From assembly GCA_031548885.1 (NCBI GenBank), contig JAVBQO010000001.1:186001-250000 (forward strand): a stretch of 64,000 bases of DNA, in the 5' to 3' direction. Positions 16,450-24,772 of this stretch are shown here, piece after piece. Positions within the stretch are counted from its first letter, which is position 1, and the number at the start of each line of letters is the position of its first letter. The DNA is from JAVBQO01 sp031548885 (GTDB taxonomy: Bacteria > Patescibacteriota > Saccharimonadia > Saccharimonadales > Saccharimonadaceae). The position numbers were made by a program, and so were the translations under genes. Below the pieces are notes generated by a model that was not told where the DNA came from, searched no databases, and saw nothing but the letters and a program-made list of their open reading frames with translations.

Positions 16450-16997
16450 TTTTCCTCCCTCAAGAAATCTCTTACTTTTTCAAGAATGCGCGAATAATCA
16501 GCGTCCAAAAAGTCCGCAGTCTCTACTACCTCCAAACTGCCAATTCCAAGCGGAATATACCGATCAAGATTGTCCCGCACTTCATTCGGGCTCAGCAAAT
16601 CGGCATGTCCCGGATGACGATCGGCGCTAGCACGCTTTGCAAATCGTTCTTGACGCACTTGCTCATCAACTTCACAGTACAATTCCAAGACATCAAAATC
16701 ATGGCTTTTTCGTAACAATTCCAAATCACTTAATGTCGGATTACGATAGAAGGCAGTTTCGATTAAAATCGCGTCTTCGATGTACAAAATCTGATTTACC
16801 AAAGCAAACAATGAATCAATCGACGCCTTGCCCAACATGCGAGACCATTCGCGATCACCGACGCCGACATAATCGAAAAAGAATTCCTTGATTGCGTCCT
16901 TCTCAATTATCGTGATGTCGATATCATTTCGCAATTTCTTGACTAGAGTCGTCTTTCCCGATCCCGGCACTCCATTGACAATTATCAGTTTTTTCAT
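16446..16997 (-). CDS. P-loop nucleoside/sugar kinase-like ATPase
   Basis: 183 residues. Walker A at the N-terminus (IVNGVPGSGKTTLVKKL) and a lid-like region with paired Arg/Lys residues (RQERFAKRASADRHPGH) place it among the AAA_33 / zeta-toxin-like P-loop kinases. Small-molecule phosphorylation is likely but the substrate is unknown. It begins directly after gatB and overlaps galU by 4 bp, so it is translated with them. TTTCGCAA words are rare in it. Confidence 0.7.
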   Translation of the reverse strand: MKKLIIVNGVPGSGKTTLVKKLRNDIDITIIEKDAIKEFFFDYVGVGDREWSRMLGKASIDSLFALVNQILYIEDAILIETAFYRNPTLSDLELLRKSHDFDVLELYCEVDEQVRQERFAKRASADRHPGHADLLSPNEVRDNLDRYIPLGIGSLEVVETADFLDADYSRILEKVRDFLREEK

Positions 16998-18503
16998 TTA
17001 CAGCCTCTCCCGAATCAATTTCTGCGCCAATCCCGGATTCGCCTTGCCCTGCGATTTTTTCATAATCTGCCCGACCAAAAATCCAATCGCTTTGTCGTTT
17101 CCGCCGCGAATATCCGCTAGCGGTTTTTGCGAAGCCGGATCGGCCAGAACCTCGTCGACGATTTTCGCAATTTCGTCCTCGTTGCTATTTTGGATCAAGT
17201 TTTTCTCTTTCGCAAAATCCTCCGGCATTTTTCCCGGCGTGAATTCTTCGGAAAAGCCCGCCACAAAAATCTCCTTCGCGCCCGTCGAACTCAATTTTCC
17301 GTCCGCTGCCAATTTCGACAAACTCAGCAACCAACGTGGCCCAATTCGCCCGTCGAGTCGGCTCATGTCCAAACTTTCCCACGCAATCGACGCAAACCAA
17401 TTGAAAATTCGTTTGACCAATTTGTCATAATCGTCGATCGAAATTTCGCCTACGAAATCAGCCATGCCAGCTACGATTTCTGTTTTGGGTTGCGGAAAAC
17501 CTTTCGCAAAAATCGCGTCCATCGACTCCGCCAACTGCTCGTCCTGCAAAACCGTTTCGACAACCGATTCGTCCAAGTTTAGTTCCCGCCAATTTTCGCG
17601 ATATTCGTGTGGCATTTTTCGCATACCGGATTGCATTTCGGCGATTTCGTCATCGGTCAAAATGACCGGCGGAATGTCCGCGTCCGGCATATACCGATAA
17701 TCCTGCGTGTCTTCCTTCGACCTTTGCGAAAAAGTTTTTTGGTCGGCGTCGTGCCAGCCGCGCGTTTCCTGTTTCACCGTTTCACCCGATTCCAAAATGT
17801 CGATTTGACGCGCAATTTCGTATTCGGCGGCACGCTCGACTGAACGAAAACTGTTCAAGTTCTTCACTTCACATCGCAAACCAAGTTCTGTCGCGCCCTT
17901 TCTCGCAACCGAAACATTAACATCAAAACGCATATTTCCGTGGAACAAGTTGGCGTATGACACGTCGGCGTATTTCATCAACATCTGCAATTCCTGTGCG
18001 TACAATTTCGCATCATGCGCCGAATGAATGTCCGGCTCCGACACGATTTCGATCAACGGCGTGCCGGCGCGGTTCAGATCGACTAGCGAATGATCGCCGT
18101 GATGCGTCAGTTTTCCGGCATCTTCCTCCAGATGAGCGTGATGGATGCGAACTTTTACGCCACTAGGCAATTCCACAAATCCCGCCAAAATAATCGGCTG
18201 GTACATCTGCGTTGTTTGGTAGCCTTTTGGCAAATCGGGGTAGAAATAATGTTTGCGATCGAACCGCGACACGTTCGCAATTTTCGCGTTCAACGCTTTG
18301 CCAGCGCGTGCCGCCAAAACAATCGCCTCGTGATTTAACATTGGCAACATGCCGGGCAATGCGAAATCGATTTCGCTGACGCACGAATTTGGTTCGGAGT
18401 CACGTGCGTCGTTGTCAGTCGCGCTGAACAATTTCGTCGCGGTTTTTAATTGGACGTGACATTCAATGCCAATGGTCGGTTCGTAATCTGACGATTTATT
18501 CAT
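16998..18503 (-). CDS. gatB: Aspartyl/glutamyl-tRNA amidotransferase subunit B
   Basis: 501 residues. GatB is the kinase subunit that activates Glu-tRNA(Gln) or Asp-tRNA(Asn) before transamidation. Signature segments are EPTIGIECHVQLKTATKLFS, DLPKGYQTTQMYQPI, HLEEDAGKLTHHGDHSLVDL, MRFDVNVSVARKG and a C-terminal YqeY-like region ending in GFLVGQIMKKSQGKANPGLA, which binds tRNA. It is in an operon with gatC and gatA, separated from gatA by two unrelated small genes. Its start overlaps the upstream flavoprotein stop by 4 bp. Confidence 0.95.
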   Translation of the reverse strand: MNKSSDYEPTIGIECHVQLKTATKLFSATDNDARDSEPNSCVSEIDFALPGMLPMLNHEAIVLAARAGKALNAKIANVSRFDRKHYFYPDLPKGYQTTQMYQPIILAGFVELPSGVKVRIHHAHLEEDAGKLTHHGDHSLVDLNRAGTPLIEIVSEPDIHSAHDAKLYAQELQMLMKYADVSYANLFHGNMRFDVNVSVARKGATELGLRCEVKNLNSFRSVERAAEYEIARQIDILESGETVKQETRGWHDADQKTFSQRSKEDTQDYRYMPDADIPPVILTDDEIAEMQSGMRKMPHEYRENWRELNLDESVVETVLQDEQLAESMDAIFAKGFPQPKTEIVAGMADFVGEISIDDYDKLVKRIFNWFASIAWESLDMSRLDGRIGPRWLLSLSKLAADGKLSSTGAKEIFVAGFSEEFTPGKMPEDFAKEKNLIQNSNEDEIAKIVDEVLADPASQKPLADIRGGNDKAIGFLVGQIMKKSQGKANPGLAQKLIRERL

Positions 18504-18910
18504 TTCGCCTCCTCGTTCACATAATAATACAGTCGATCCTCGCGAGGTTTCGATGCATCAGGTCGGCCGATATCGGCGCTACAAAGCACGAAATCTTTCG
18601 GGTTATATTTGCCGCTTTTGAAAAACTTTGCGAAAATTTCAGGATTTTTAACGGCAGCAATTTGTTTTGCAACGGTTTTGATATAAGCGGCGCGATACTT
18701 TTCCTGATCGTAATTCACAACCGAAATAAAAATGCGATTGTCGCGGCGAATGTTTCCCATGTGCACGGATTTATCGACATTTGTCCAATAAATCTTTCCG
18801 CACCTAAAAATAAACCGAACCGGCGTCCCCCACGGCGAACCATTTTCGCACACTGTAGACAATGTCATGTGACGCGTGTTTTTCAAAACATCAACGATTT
18901 CGTCACTCAT
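18500..18910 (-). CDS. Pyridoxamine 5'-phosphate oxidase-like flavin-binding protein
   Basis: 136 residues with the split-barrel FMN-binding pattern: MTLSTVCENGSPWGTPVRFI, then KIYWTNVDKSVHMGNIRRDN and RIFISVVNYD. Members bind FMN, F420 or heme and act as small-molecule oxidoreductases; the true pyridoxamine phosphate oxidase is longer, so a vitamin B6 role should not be assumed. It is coupled on both sides by 4-bp overlaps, to gatB downstream and to the HEPN-like gene upstream, inside the gat operon. Confidence 0.75.
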   Translation of the reverse strand: MSDEIVDVLKNTRHMTLSTVCENGSPWGTPVRFIFRCGKIYWTNVDKSVHMGNIRRDNRIFISVVNYDQEKYRAAYIKTVAKQIAAVKNPEIFAKFFKSGKYNPKDFVLCSADIGRPDASKPREDRLYYYVNEEAK

Positions 18911-19317
18911 ATCGCCCCCAATTCTTTCAACGAACGTTTGAACGTCGCCAAAGCTTTTCGCGCCATCAACGGCGAGATTTTCGCGTCAGTTTCGTGCGCG
19001 ATGCGATTTCGCAATTTGTGCGCCCTCCAAACGTTGTCGACATTGCTAAATTCCCCACGCGCATTTTTCAATCGATCGCCCATGGTTTCGCCCGAAATTC
19101 CGCTGTCTTTCATGGCTTGGTCAAGCAATTTGTCGGCGCTAACGATCGCCATTTCAAATGTCGCCAGATTTTTTTTGTCCAAAGAATTCTCGATTTTTAG
19201 CCATTCGCAGCGATATTTTTCAATATCCAAATGATGCGGGCGTTTGCGCGTCGCTCCCAAAATTACCAACAGCAAAATAGCGATGACTACTATCACAACC
19301 AACATGAAAACGATCAT
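18907..19317 (-). CDS. Membrane-anchored protein with a HEPN-like RxxxxH motif
   Basis: 136 residues. One N-terminal membrane helix (VFMLVVIVVIAILLLVILGA) is followed by a helical cytosolic domain. Near the C-terminus it contains AHKLRNRIAHETD. The RNRIAH core matches the R-x4-H signature of HEPN domains, which include many RNases and toxins. Non-catalytic HEPN-like helical bundles also carry it, so nuclease activity is only a possibility. The gene is locked between gatA and the flavoprotein by 4-bp overlaps, so it is made together with the amidotransferase. I do not recognise a named family. Confidence 0.6.
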   Translation of the reverse strand: MIVFMLVVIVVIAILLLVILGATRKRPHHLDIEKYRCEWLKIENSLDKKNLATFEMAIVSADKLLDQAMKDSGISGETMGDRLKNARGEFSNVDNVWRAHKLRNRIAHETDAKISPLMARKALATFKRSLKELGAI

Positions 19318-21269
19318 TTCGCGGCCTCCATTTGCTTTGCCAGATTCAGCACCAGCGTGTCAGATTTCTGCGGCCCGATAATCTGCACGCCAATCGGCAA
19401 GCCCGCATCATTCACGCCAGCCGGAACAGAAATCGCCGGCAATCCCGCCAAACTCGCCGGAACAGTCATAATATCCGCCAAATACATTTTCACCGGATCG
19501 TGCGCGTTTTCGCCGATTTTGAACGCCGGCGTCGGAGCGGTAGGGCCAACTAGCAAATCGTAATTTGCGAAAAGTTCATTGAATTCGTCAATCAACAACG
19601 TGCGTGCTTTTTGCGCTTGTTGGTAATAAGCGTCGAAATATCCCGATGACAACACGTACGAACCGATCATAATGCGGCGCTTGTTCTCGTCGACGAATCC
19701 TTGGTCACGACTCATGCCGTAAATTTCGCCCAGAGTTCTCGCTTCGGGTGCGCGCAAACCATATCGAATGCCGTCATATCGACCCAAATTCGATGACAAT
19801 TCCGCCGGCACCACGATGTAATAAATCGGCAACGAGTACTTCGCCATCGGCAAATCGACTTCCATGATTTCGTGGCCGGCGTTTCGCAAAGATTTCACAT
19901 ATTGCAAAGTTTTTTCGCGAACTTCGGGGTCGACGTTTTCGTCCATGAATTCGCGGATGAGGCCGATTTTGAGTTTCGATGGCTTATTATCTGGTTTCAC
20001 GAGATTAGAGATTTCATATTTCCAGCCCGGTTGCCATTTTTTCGTTTTTCGCCAATCATTCTCGATAGCTTCTGTCCAAGTTTTTCCTTCTGCAACGACT
20101 TGAAAAGCCAGTTGCGGAGATTTATGCGCAACGACTGCGACTCGTTTTCCGCTATAGTTACTGATCAGGAATTCGGAAAAACTGCGGATTCGTTTTTCAA
20201 CATCGGTAGTGGACTCACCATTTGGGAACGGAATTTCAATATGATCCTCTTCGCGAACCAATCCAGAATCAGCTCCATTTAGGTCGCCGTAGTTACATTC
20301 ACGCAAACGCGCGTCCTGAATAATTTCGCTATTAGGAAAATTAAGTTTCGCCGATTCTACGGCTCGCGCCAAATCCGAACTAAAGACTACGTCGAATTTT
20401 TCATTTTCGACTATTTTTGCCAAATCCCTGCTCTGTTGAATTCCCAGTTCGGATAATTTACCGTCATTCCAGCCTGTCGAACGATCGTTCTCGTTGTCCG
20501 TCGTGGTTCCGTGTACGAAATACATAACTTCTACAGAGTCGTCACTTTTCGCAAAGTAATTCGAGAGTACCGTTCCGTCCCGTCCGTCCCGTCCCGCCAA
20601 AATCTCGCAAACAATTTCCACATCCTCAACCATTTTCGCAATCGGCCCCACCACGTCGGTCGACGACGCCATCGCAACAACGCCATAACGCGAAATCATG
20701 CCGTACGTCGGTTTGTATCCGACCACGCCGTTGAACGATGCCGGTTGACGAATCGATCCGCCCGTGTCCGAACCGAGTGCAAACGGCACGACGCCTTTCG
20801 CGACAACGACCGCCGATCCACCAGACGAGCCGCCGGCCACGCGCGTCGGATCGATCGCGTTTTCGGTCACGCCATATGCCGAGTTTTCCGTGCTGCCGCC
20901 GTGCGCGAACGCGTCGAGGTTGGCTTTGCCGATGCAAATCGCGCCTTCCGCTTCCAATTTTTCGATCGCGGCGGCTTGAATTGGCGATTCAAAATTTTCC
21001 AACATTTTGCTGGCCGCAGTGGTTTTTGAACCCAATGTCAAAAAGTTGTCTTTCGCGACGAATGGCACACCGGCTAGTTTCCCGGCATTTTCGCCCTTCG
21101 CAATTTTCGCGTCAATTTCGTCCGCCCGTGCCAGTGCTCGGTCACGAATAATTTCCAAAATCGCGTTGGTTTCGCCGATCGATTCGGCACGGCCGATCGC
21201 TGCTTCGATTTCTTTTCGCGCCGAAGATTTGCCACTTTTAATTCTGCTCAAAATCTCGTTGATCGTCAT
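19314..21269 (-). CDS. gatA: Glutamyl-tRNA amidotransferase subunit A with an embedded histidine-phosphatase-like domain
   Basis: 651 residues against about 480 in ordinary GatA. Residues 1-240 and 431-651 are GatA, the amidase that releases ammonia from glutamine for Gln-tRNA synthesis. The catalytic triad is present: K73 (VAKDN), cis-Ser S148 (GGSSGGS) and S172 (GSDTGGSIRQP). Between GRDGRDGT and KLKIGLIREF, where GatA normally has a short loop, lies a segment of about 190 residues (about 241-430). It reads like a histidine phosphatase: YFVHGTTTDNENDRSTGWND, KLSELGIQQSRDL, VVFSSDLARAVESA, LRECNYGDLNG, and VAVVAHKSPQLAF. The motif-1 Arg (RHG) is missing. The insert DNA lacks the TTTCGCAA word that flanks it. 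Confidence 0.93.
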   Translation of the reverse strand: MTINEILSRIKSGKSSARKEIEAAIGRAESIGETNAILEIIRDRALARADEIDAKIAKGENAGKLAGVPFVAKDNFLTLGSKTTAASKMLENFESPIQAAAIEKLEAEGAICIGKANLDAFAHGGSTENSAYGVTENAIDPTRVAGGSSGGSAVVVAKGVVPFALGSDTGGSIRQPASFNGVVGYKPTYGMISRYGVVAMASSTDVVGPIAKMVEDVEIVCEILAGRDGRDGTVLSNYFAKSDDSVEVMYFVHGTTTDNENDRSTGWNDGKLSELGIQQSRDLAKIVENEKFDVVFSSDLARAVESAKLNFPNSEIIQDARLRECNYGDLNGADSGLVREEDHIEIPFPNGESTTDVEKRIRSFSEFLISNYSGKRVAVVAHKSPQLAFQVVAEGKTWTEAIENDWRKTKKWQPGWKYEISNLVKPDNKPSKLKIGLIREFMDENVDPEVREKTLQYVKSLRNAGHEIMEVDLPMAKYSLPIYYIVVPAELSSNLGRYDGIRYGLRAPEARTLGEIYGMSRDQGFVDENKRRIMIGSYVLSSGYFDAYYQQAQKARTLLIDEFNELFANYDLLVGPTAPTPAFKIGENAHDPVKMYLADIMTVPASLAGLPAISVPAGVNDAGLPIGVQIIGPQKSDTLVLNLAKQMEAAK

Positions 21270-21270
21270 T

Positions 21271-21558
21271 TTACAAAACCTTCGGCACCTTCATCTGATT
21301 ATCAGCCACATCCGGCGCCAAATCCAGCAATTTTTCGCGCGTGACATGCGGTTGAATATCGTCGTTGCGAAACACGTTTTGCAAGCCCGTCACTTGATAC
21401 GTCGGCTCGACGCCACTGGTGTCCAGATCGTCCAATTGTTCAATATATTTCAAAATGTTTCCCAAATCCTCTCGCATCGCGTTCATTTCATCCGGCGAAA
21501 GCGCAATTTGCGAAAGCGTCGCCAAATGCGCGACGTCGTCGTTCGTGATGTTTGCCAT
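21271..21558 (-). CDS. gatC: Glutamyl-tRNA amidotransferase subunit C
   Basis: 95 residues, the standard size for GatC, which clamps GatA and GatB together. The motifs DDVAHLATLSQIALSPDEM, LGNILKYIEQLDDLDTSGVE and LRxDDIQPHVTRE-type tail (here RNDDIQPHVTREKLLDLAPD) match the family. It is first in the gat operon, one base before gatA, and has a leaderless-type promoter. Confidence 0.93.
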   Translation of the reverse strand: MANITNDDVAHLATLSQIALSPDEMNAMREDLGNILKYIEQLDDLDTSGVEPTYQVTGLQNVFRNDDIQPHVTREKLLDLAPDVADNQMKVPKVL

Positions 21559-21573
21559 GAGGTAATTATACCA
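21559..21573 (-). promoter_or_regulatory. Leaderless-type promoter of the gat operon
   Basis: On the minus strand an extended -10 (TGG-TATAAT, TATAAT at 21570-21565) ends six bases before the gatC ATG at 21558. No ribosome binding site is present. Confidence 0.6.
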
Positions 21574-21594
21574 TTTGCGGCGGTTTTTCGCAGC

Positions 21595-23568
21595 CTATAA
21601 TTTGCGTTTGATATCGTCGATCGTATCACGCAAATCCGCCGCGCGTTCGAATTCCAAATTCGCCGCGGCGAGTTCCATCTGCGAAGTGAGTTCGCGAATC
21701 AAATTCGGATATTCGTCTTTCGGGATTTTGTTCAGGTTAAGTTTTTTCGCCGCATCTTTGTCTTTGCCCGGGATAATCGCCCGCAGACCTTCGCCGATTT
21801 CTTTCGCGATACCGGTTGGCGTAATGCTATTTTCACGATTATACTTTTCCTGAATTTCGCGACGGCGATTGGTTTCGTCAATCGCCTGCTGCATCGATTT
21901 CGTCATGTTATCGGCATACATTATTACCGTGCCGTCGACGTGACGCGCCGCGCGACCGATCGTTTGGATCAATGCCCCAGCGCTTCGCAAAAAGCCTTCT
22001 TTGTCGGCGTCGATAATCGCCACCAACGAAACTTCCGGCAAATCCAAACCCTCGCGCAACAGATTGATTCCGACCAAAACGTCGTACACGCCGGCGCGTA
22101 GATCCCGCAAAATGTCGCCGCGCTCCAACGTGTCGATATCGCTGTGGATGTACGCCGTTTTGATGCCGATTTCGATCAAATAGGTTGATAAATCCTCCGC
22201 CATACGTTTCGTCAAAGTCGTCACTAAAACGCGTTCCGATTTCGCAGTTCGCTCGCGAATTTCGTGAATCAAATCATCAATTTGCCCCTCACTTTTGCGA
22301 ACGTCGATTTTCGGATCCAATAATCCTGTCGGGCGAATAACCTGCTGCGCAGGCGTCGGCGAATGTTCCAATTCGTAATCGCCCGGCGTCGCCGAAACAT
22401 AAATCACTTGGTTAACGTGACGCTCAAATTCGTCGAAAGTCAGCGGACGATTATCCAGCGCCGACGGCAAGCGAAAACCAAAATCTACCAATGTTTCTTT
22501 GCGTGCGCGATCGCCGTTATACATGCCGCGAACCTGCGGCAACGTCATGTGCGATTCGTCAATCAACAACAAAAAGTCATCTGGAAAATAATCTAACAAT
22601 GTCGCCGGCTGCTCACCCGGTTCGCGGTCGGTCAGATAGCGCGAATAGTTTTCGATGCCTTTGACGAAGCCAGTTTCCTCCAACATTTCGATGTCAAATT
22701 TCGTGCGCTGTGAAAGCCGTTGAGCTTCCAAGTATTTCTGATTTTTCTCGAAATAATCCAACCGATCAGCGAATTCAGCTTTGATTTTCGCAATCGCGCC
22801 GGCCAACTTTTCTTTCGGCGTGACGTAGTGCGAAGTCGGGAAAATCTTGACAATCGGCGGTTCGCTCAAAATCTCGCCTGTCAGCGGATCGATTCGCAAA
22901 ATCCGCTCGATTTCGTCGCCAAAAAATTCAATCCGCACCGCGTTTTCGGAACCCGCCGGAAAAATGTCTAGCACATCGCCGCGCGTGCGAAACGTGCCGC
23001 GATGAAAATCGATGTCGTTGCGTTGGTATTGGATGTCGTTCAAATGGCGCATCAATTTTTCCTGCTTGAACCGCTCGCCACGCGTGATCGTGACCGACAT
23101 ATCGGCATAATCGCCCGGCGAACCGATGCCGTAAATACACGACACCGACGCCACGATAATCGTGTCGCGGCGCGTCAATAACGCGGCGGTCGCACTGTGG
23201 CGCAAACGATCGATCTCTTCGTTGATTTTAGAATCTTTTTCGATGTAAGTGTCAGACGACGCGATGTAGGCTTCCGGTTGGTAATAGTCAAAATAACTGA
23301 CAAAATAATGCACTTCGTTATCGGGAAAAAACGCGCGAAATTCGGAATATAACTGTGCCGCCAACGTTTTGTTGTGCGCCAAAACCAGCGTCGGCTTCCC
23401 AGTTTGCGAAATAATATTTGCCATCGTAAAAGTTTTGCCCGAACCCGTCACACCAAGCAAAGTTTGCTCGTGTTCGCCGTCATTTAATCCGCGAACCAAT
23501 TGCGAAATCGCCGCCGGCTGATCCCCGGTCGGCTTGTATTTCGTGTGTAACTGAAACTTTTGGCTCAT
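21595..23568 (-). CDS. uvrB: Excinuclease ABC subunit B
   Basis: A 657-residue helicase-like protein that verifies DNA lesions and loads UvrC in nucleotide excision repair. Walker A is GVTGSGKTFTMANII. The beta-hairpin region is YFDYYQPEAYIASSDTYIEK, followed by DEIDRLRHSAT-like motifs (here EEIDRLRHSATAAL), helicase motifs (LLIDESHMTLPQ, VSATPGDYE, VGINLLREGLDLPEV, QTIGRAARH) and a C-terminal UVR motif that contacts UvrC (LIRELTSQMELAAANLEFER). The ATG at 23568 is chosen because it opens with the conserved SQKFQL start. No ribosome binding site is evident. Confidence 0.96.
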   Translation of the reverse strand: MSQKFQLHTKYKPTGDQPAAISQLVRGLNDGEHEQTLLGVTGSGKTFTMANIISQTGKPTLVLAHNKTLAAQLYSEFRAFFPDNEVHYFVSYFDYYQPEAYIASSDTYIEKDSKINEEIDRLRHSATAALLTRRDTIIVASVSCIYGIGSPGDYADMSVTITRGERFKQEKLMRHLNDIQYQRNDIDFHRGTFRTRGDVLDIFPAGSENAVRIEFFGDEIERILRIDPLTGEILSEPPIVKIFPTSHYVTPKEKLAGAIAKIKAEFADRLDYFEKNQKYLEAQRLSQRTKFDIEMLEETGFVKGIENYSRYLTDREPGEQPATLLDYFPDDFLLLIDESHMTLPQVRGMYNGDRARKETLVDFGFRLPSALDNRPLTFDEFERHVNQVIYVSATPGDYELEHSPTPAQQVIRPTGLLDPKIDVRKSEGQIDDLIHEIRERTAKSERVLVTTLTKRMAEDLSTYLIEIGIKTAYIHSDIDTLERGDILRDLRAGVYDVLVGINLLREGLDLPEVSLVAIIDADKEGFLRSAGALIQTIGRAARHVDGTVIMYADNMTKSMQQAIDETNRRREIQEKYNRENSITPTGIAKEIGEGLRAIIPGKDKDAAKKLNLNKIPKDEYPNLIRELTSQMELAAANLEFERAADLRDTIDDIKRKL

Positions 23569-23601
23569 CGAAACCATTGTACGCCAAACAGACACAAAAT
23601 A

Positions 23602-24765
23602 CTAAACCAAATTCAAGTTTGCCAAAGCCTGCAACCGCAATGTTTTCGCCGTCAAATATCGCGCCAAAATCTCATCGCCAAGCGCCCGACGCAAATACTC
23701 GTTCGAACCTTTTTCCATCGGCAAATTTTCCGCCGCGTCAATTAATGCGTCCAACAAATTGAACGACAAAATGCGGTCATCATATAATTTCGCCGTATAA
23801 TTCAAACCGCACCAAAACGTCATCGCCGAATCGATTTTCGCCAAAGATTCCGCGGCGCTGCGAAAAACCAAATCTTCCGGCTGAACGTGCGGTGGCAAGA
23901 TTTTCGCAGCCGTTTCGTCGGCACCCAAATGCTGGTGCAAAATTCGCCAATGCACATTTCGTCCAGCGATTTTCGCCGCGTTTTTCGGATCGGCTGACAA
24001 TGTTTTTGCGACAATTTTACCGAAATCGTTTTCGGTTTGTTTCAATTTGAAAAACGTCGAATACAGTCGAATTTCATTCAAATAATGAAATGTAAAAGCC
24101 AGCGTCAACAGCGGCAAAGACTCCGGACGCGGCACGATCGCAACCACGCCGATTTCTTTGGCGTGGATCACATCGTGATGTTTTCTACGCATGAAATCAC
24201 GCGCCAAAATACCGAATTTTTCCGAATTGATTTCGATGATTTTTGTACCGCGAATTTCAAAATCAGTTGGCGTGATTTTCGCGAAACCTTTGTTGAATTC
24301 GTCGAGCCATTCGTCATTTTCGCTAAACCGAATCGCTGTGTAGATTTCGTCAATTTTCTCGCGGCGCAACATCGAATCAATCGACCGATAGCCCAAATTT
24401 TTCATCAATTTTTGCGGCGGCGATTTTCGCAATAAGTTTTTCGCAGCGGCGTGTTTCAACACCCACACATTTTTCCCGAGCGGGGATTTCTTTGCAAAAT
24501 CGATGGCGGATGTTTTTCGCAATTTTTCCATAATTCGTGCACCATCATCGCGAACACGATTCATAATCGCCGCATATATTTCAGACGACGACAAATCGCG
24601 CGAATCCAAGCCAAGTCCCGCCACCGCTTCGTGAAAATTCTGCGAAATATTCGCCGCCAGCGCGATATCGATCCCCGAGTTTCCGCTAGCACGTTCCAAA
24701 TCGTCGATCGTCATCGAAAACAACGGTTCTCGAGCATTCAGTATTTTTCGCAAAGTTTCCGACAT
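23602..24765 (-). CDS. Unknown conserved-looking soluble protein
   Basis: 387 residues from the ATG at 24765, chosen for its ribosome binding site (AAGGATCGA just before it) and because longer frames would enter the sugar kinase gene. I do not recognise the family. It is mixed alpha/beta, without signal peptide, membrane segment or nucleotide-binding loop. A central segment is strand-rich and basic (FEIRGTKIIEINSEKFGILA, then FMRRKHHDVIHAKEIGVVAI). The C-terminus is helical (YLRRALGDEILARYLTAKTL). Codon use and dense TTTCGCAA words show it is a resident gene. It is the last gene of the sugar-phosphate transcript, 7 bp after the PfkB-type kinase. Confidence 0.6.
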   Translation of the reverse strand: MSETLRKILNAREPLFSMTIDDLERASGNSGIDIALAANISQNFHEAVAGLGLDSRDLSSSEIYAAIMNRVRDDGARIMEKLRKTSAIDFAKKSPLGKNVWVLKHAAAKNLLRKSPPQKLMKNLGYRSIDSMLRREKIDEIYTAIRFSENDEWLDEFNKGFAKITPTDFEIRGTKIIEINSEKFGILARDFMRRKHHDVIHAKEIGVVAIVPRPESLPLLTLAFTFHYLNEIRLYSTFFKLKQTENDFGKIVAKTLSADPKNAAKIAGRNVHWRILHQHLGADETAAKILPPHVQPEDLVFRSAAESLAKIDSAMTFWCGLNYTAKLYDDRILSFNLLDALIDAAENLPMEKGSNEYLRRALGDEILARYLTAKTLRLQALANLNLV

Positions 24766-24772
24766 TCGATCC

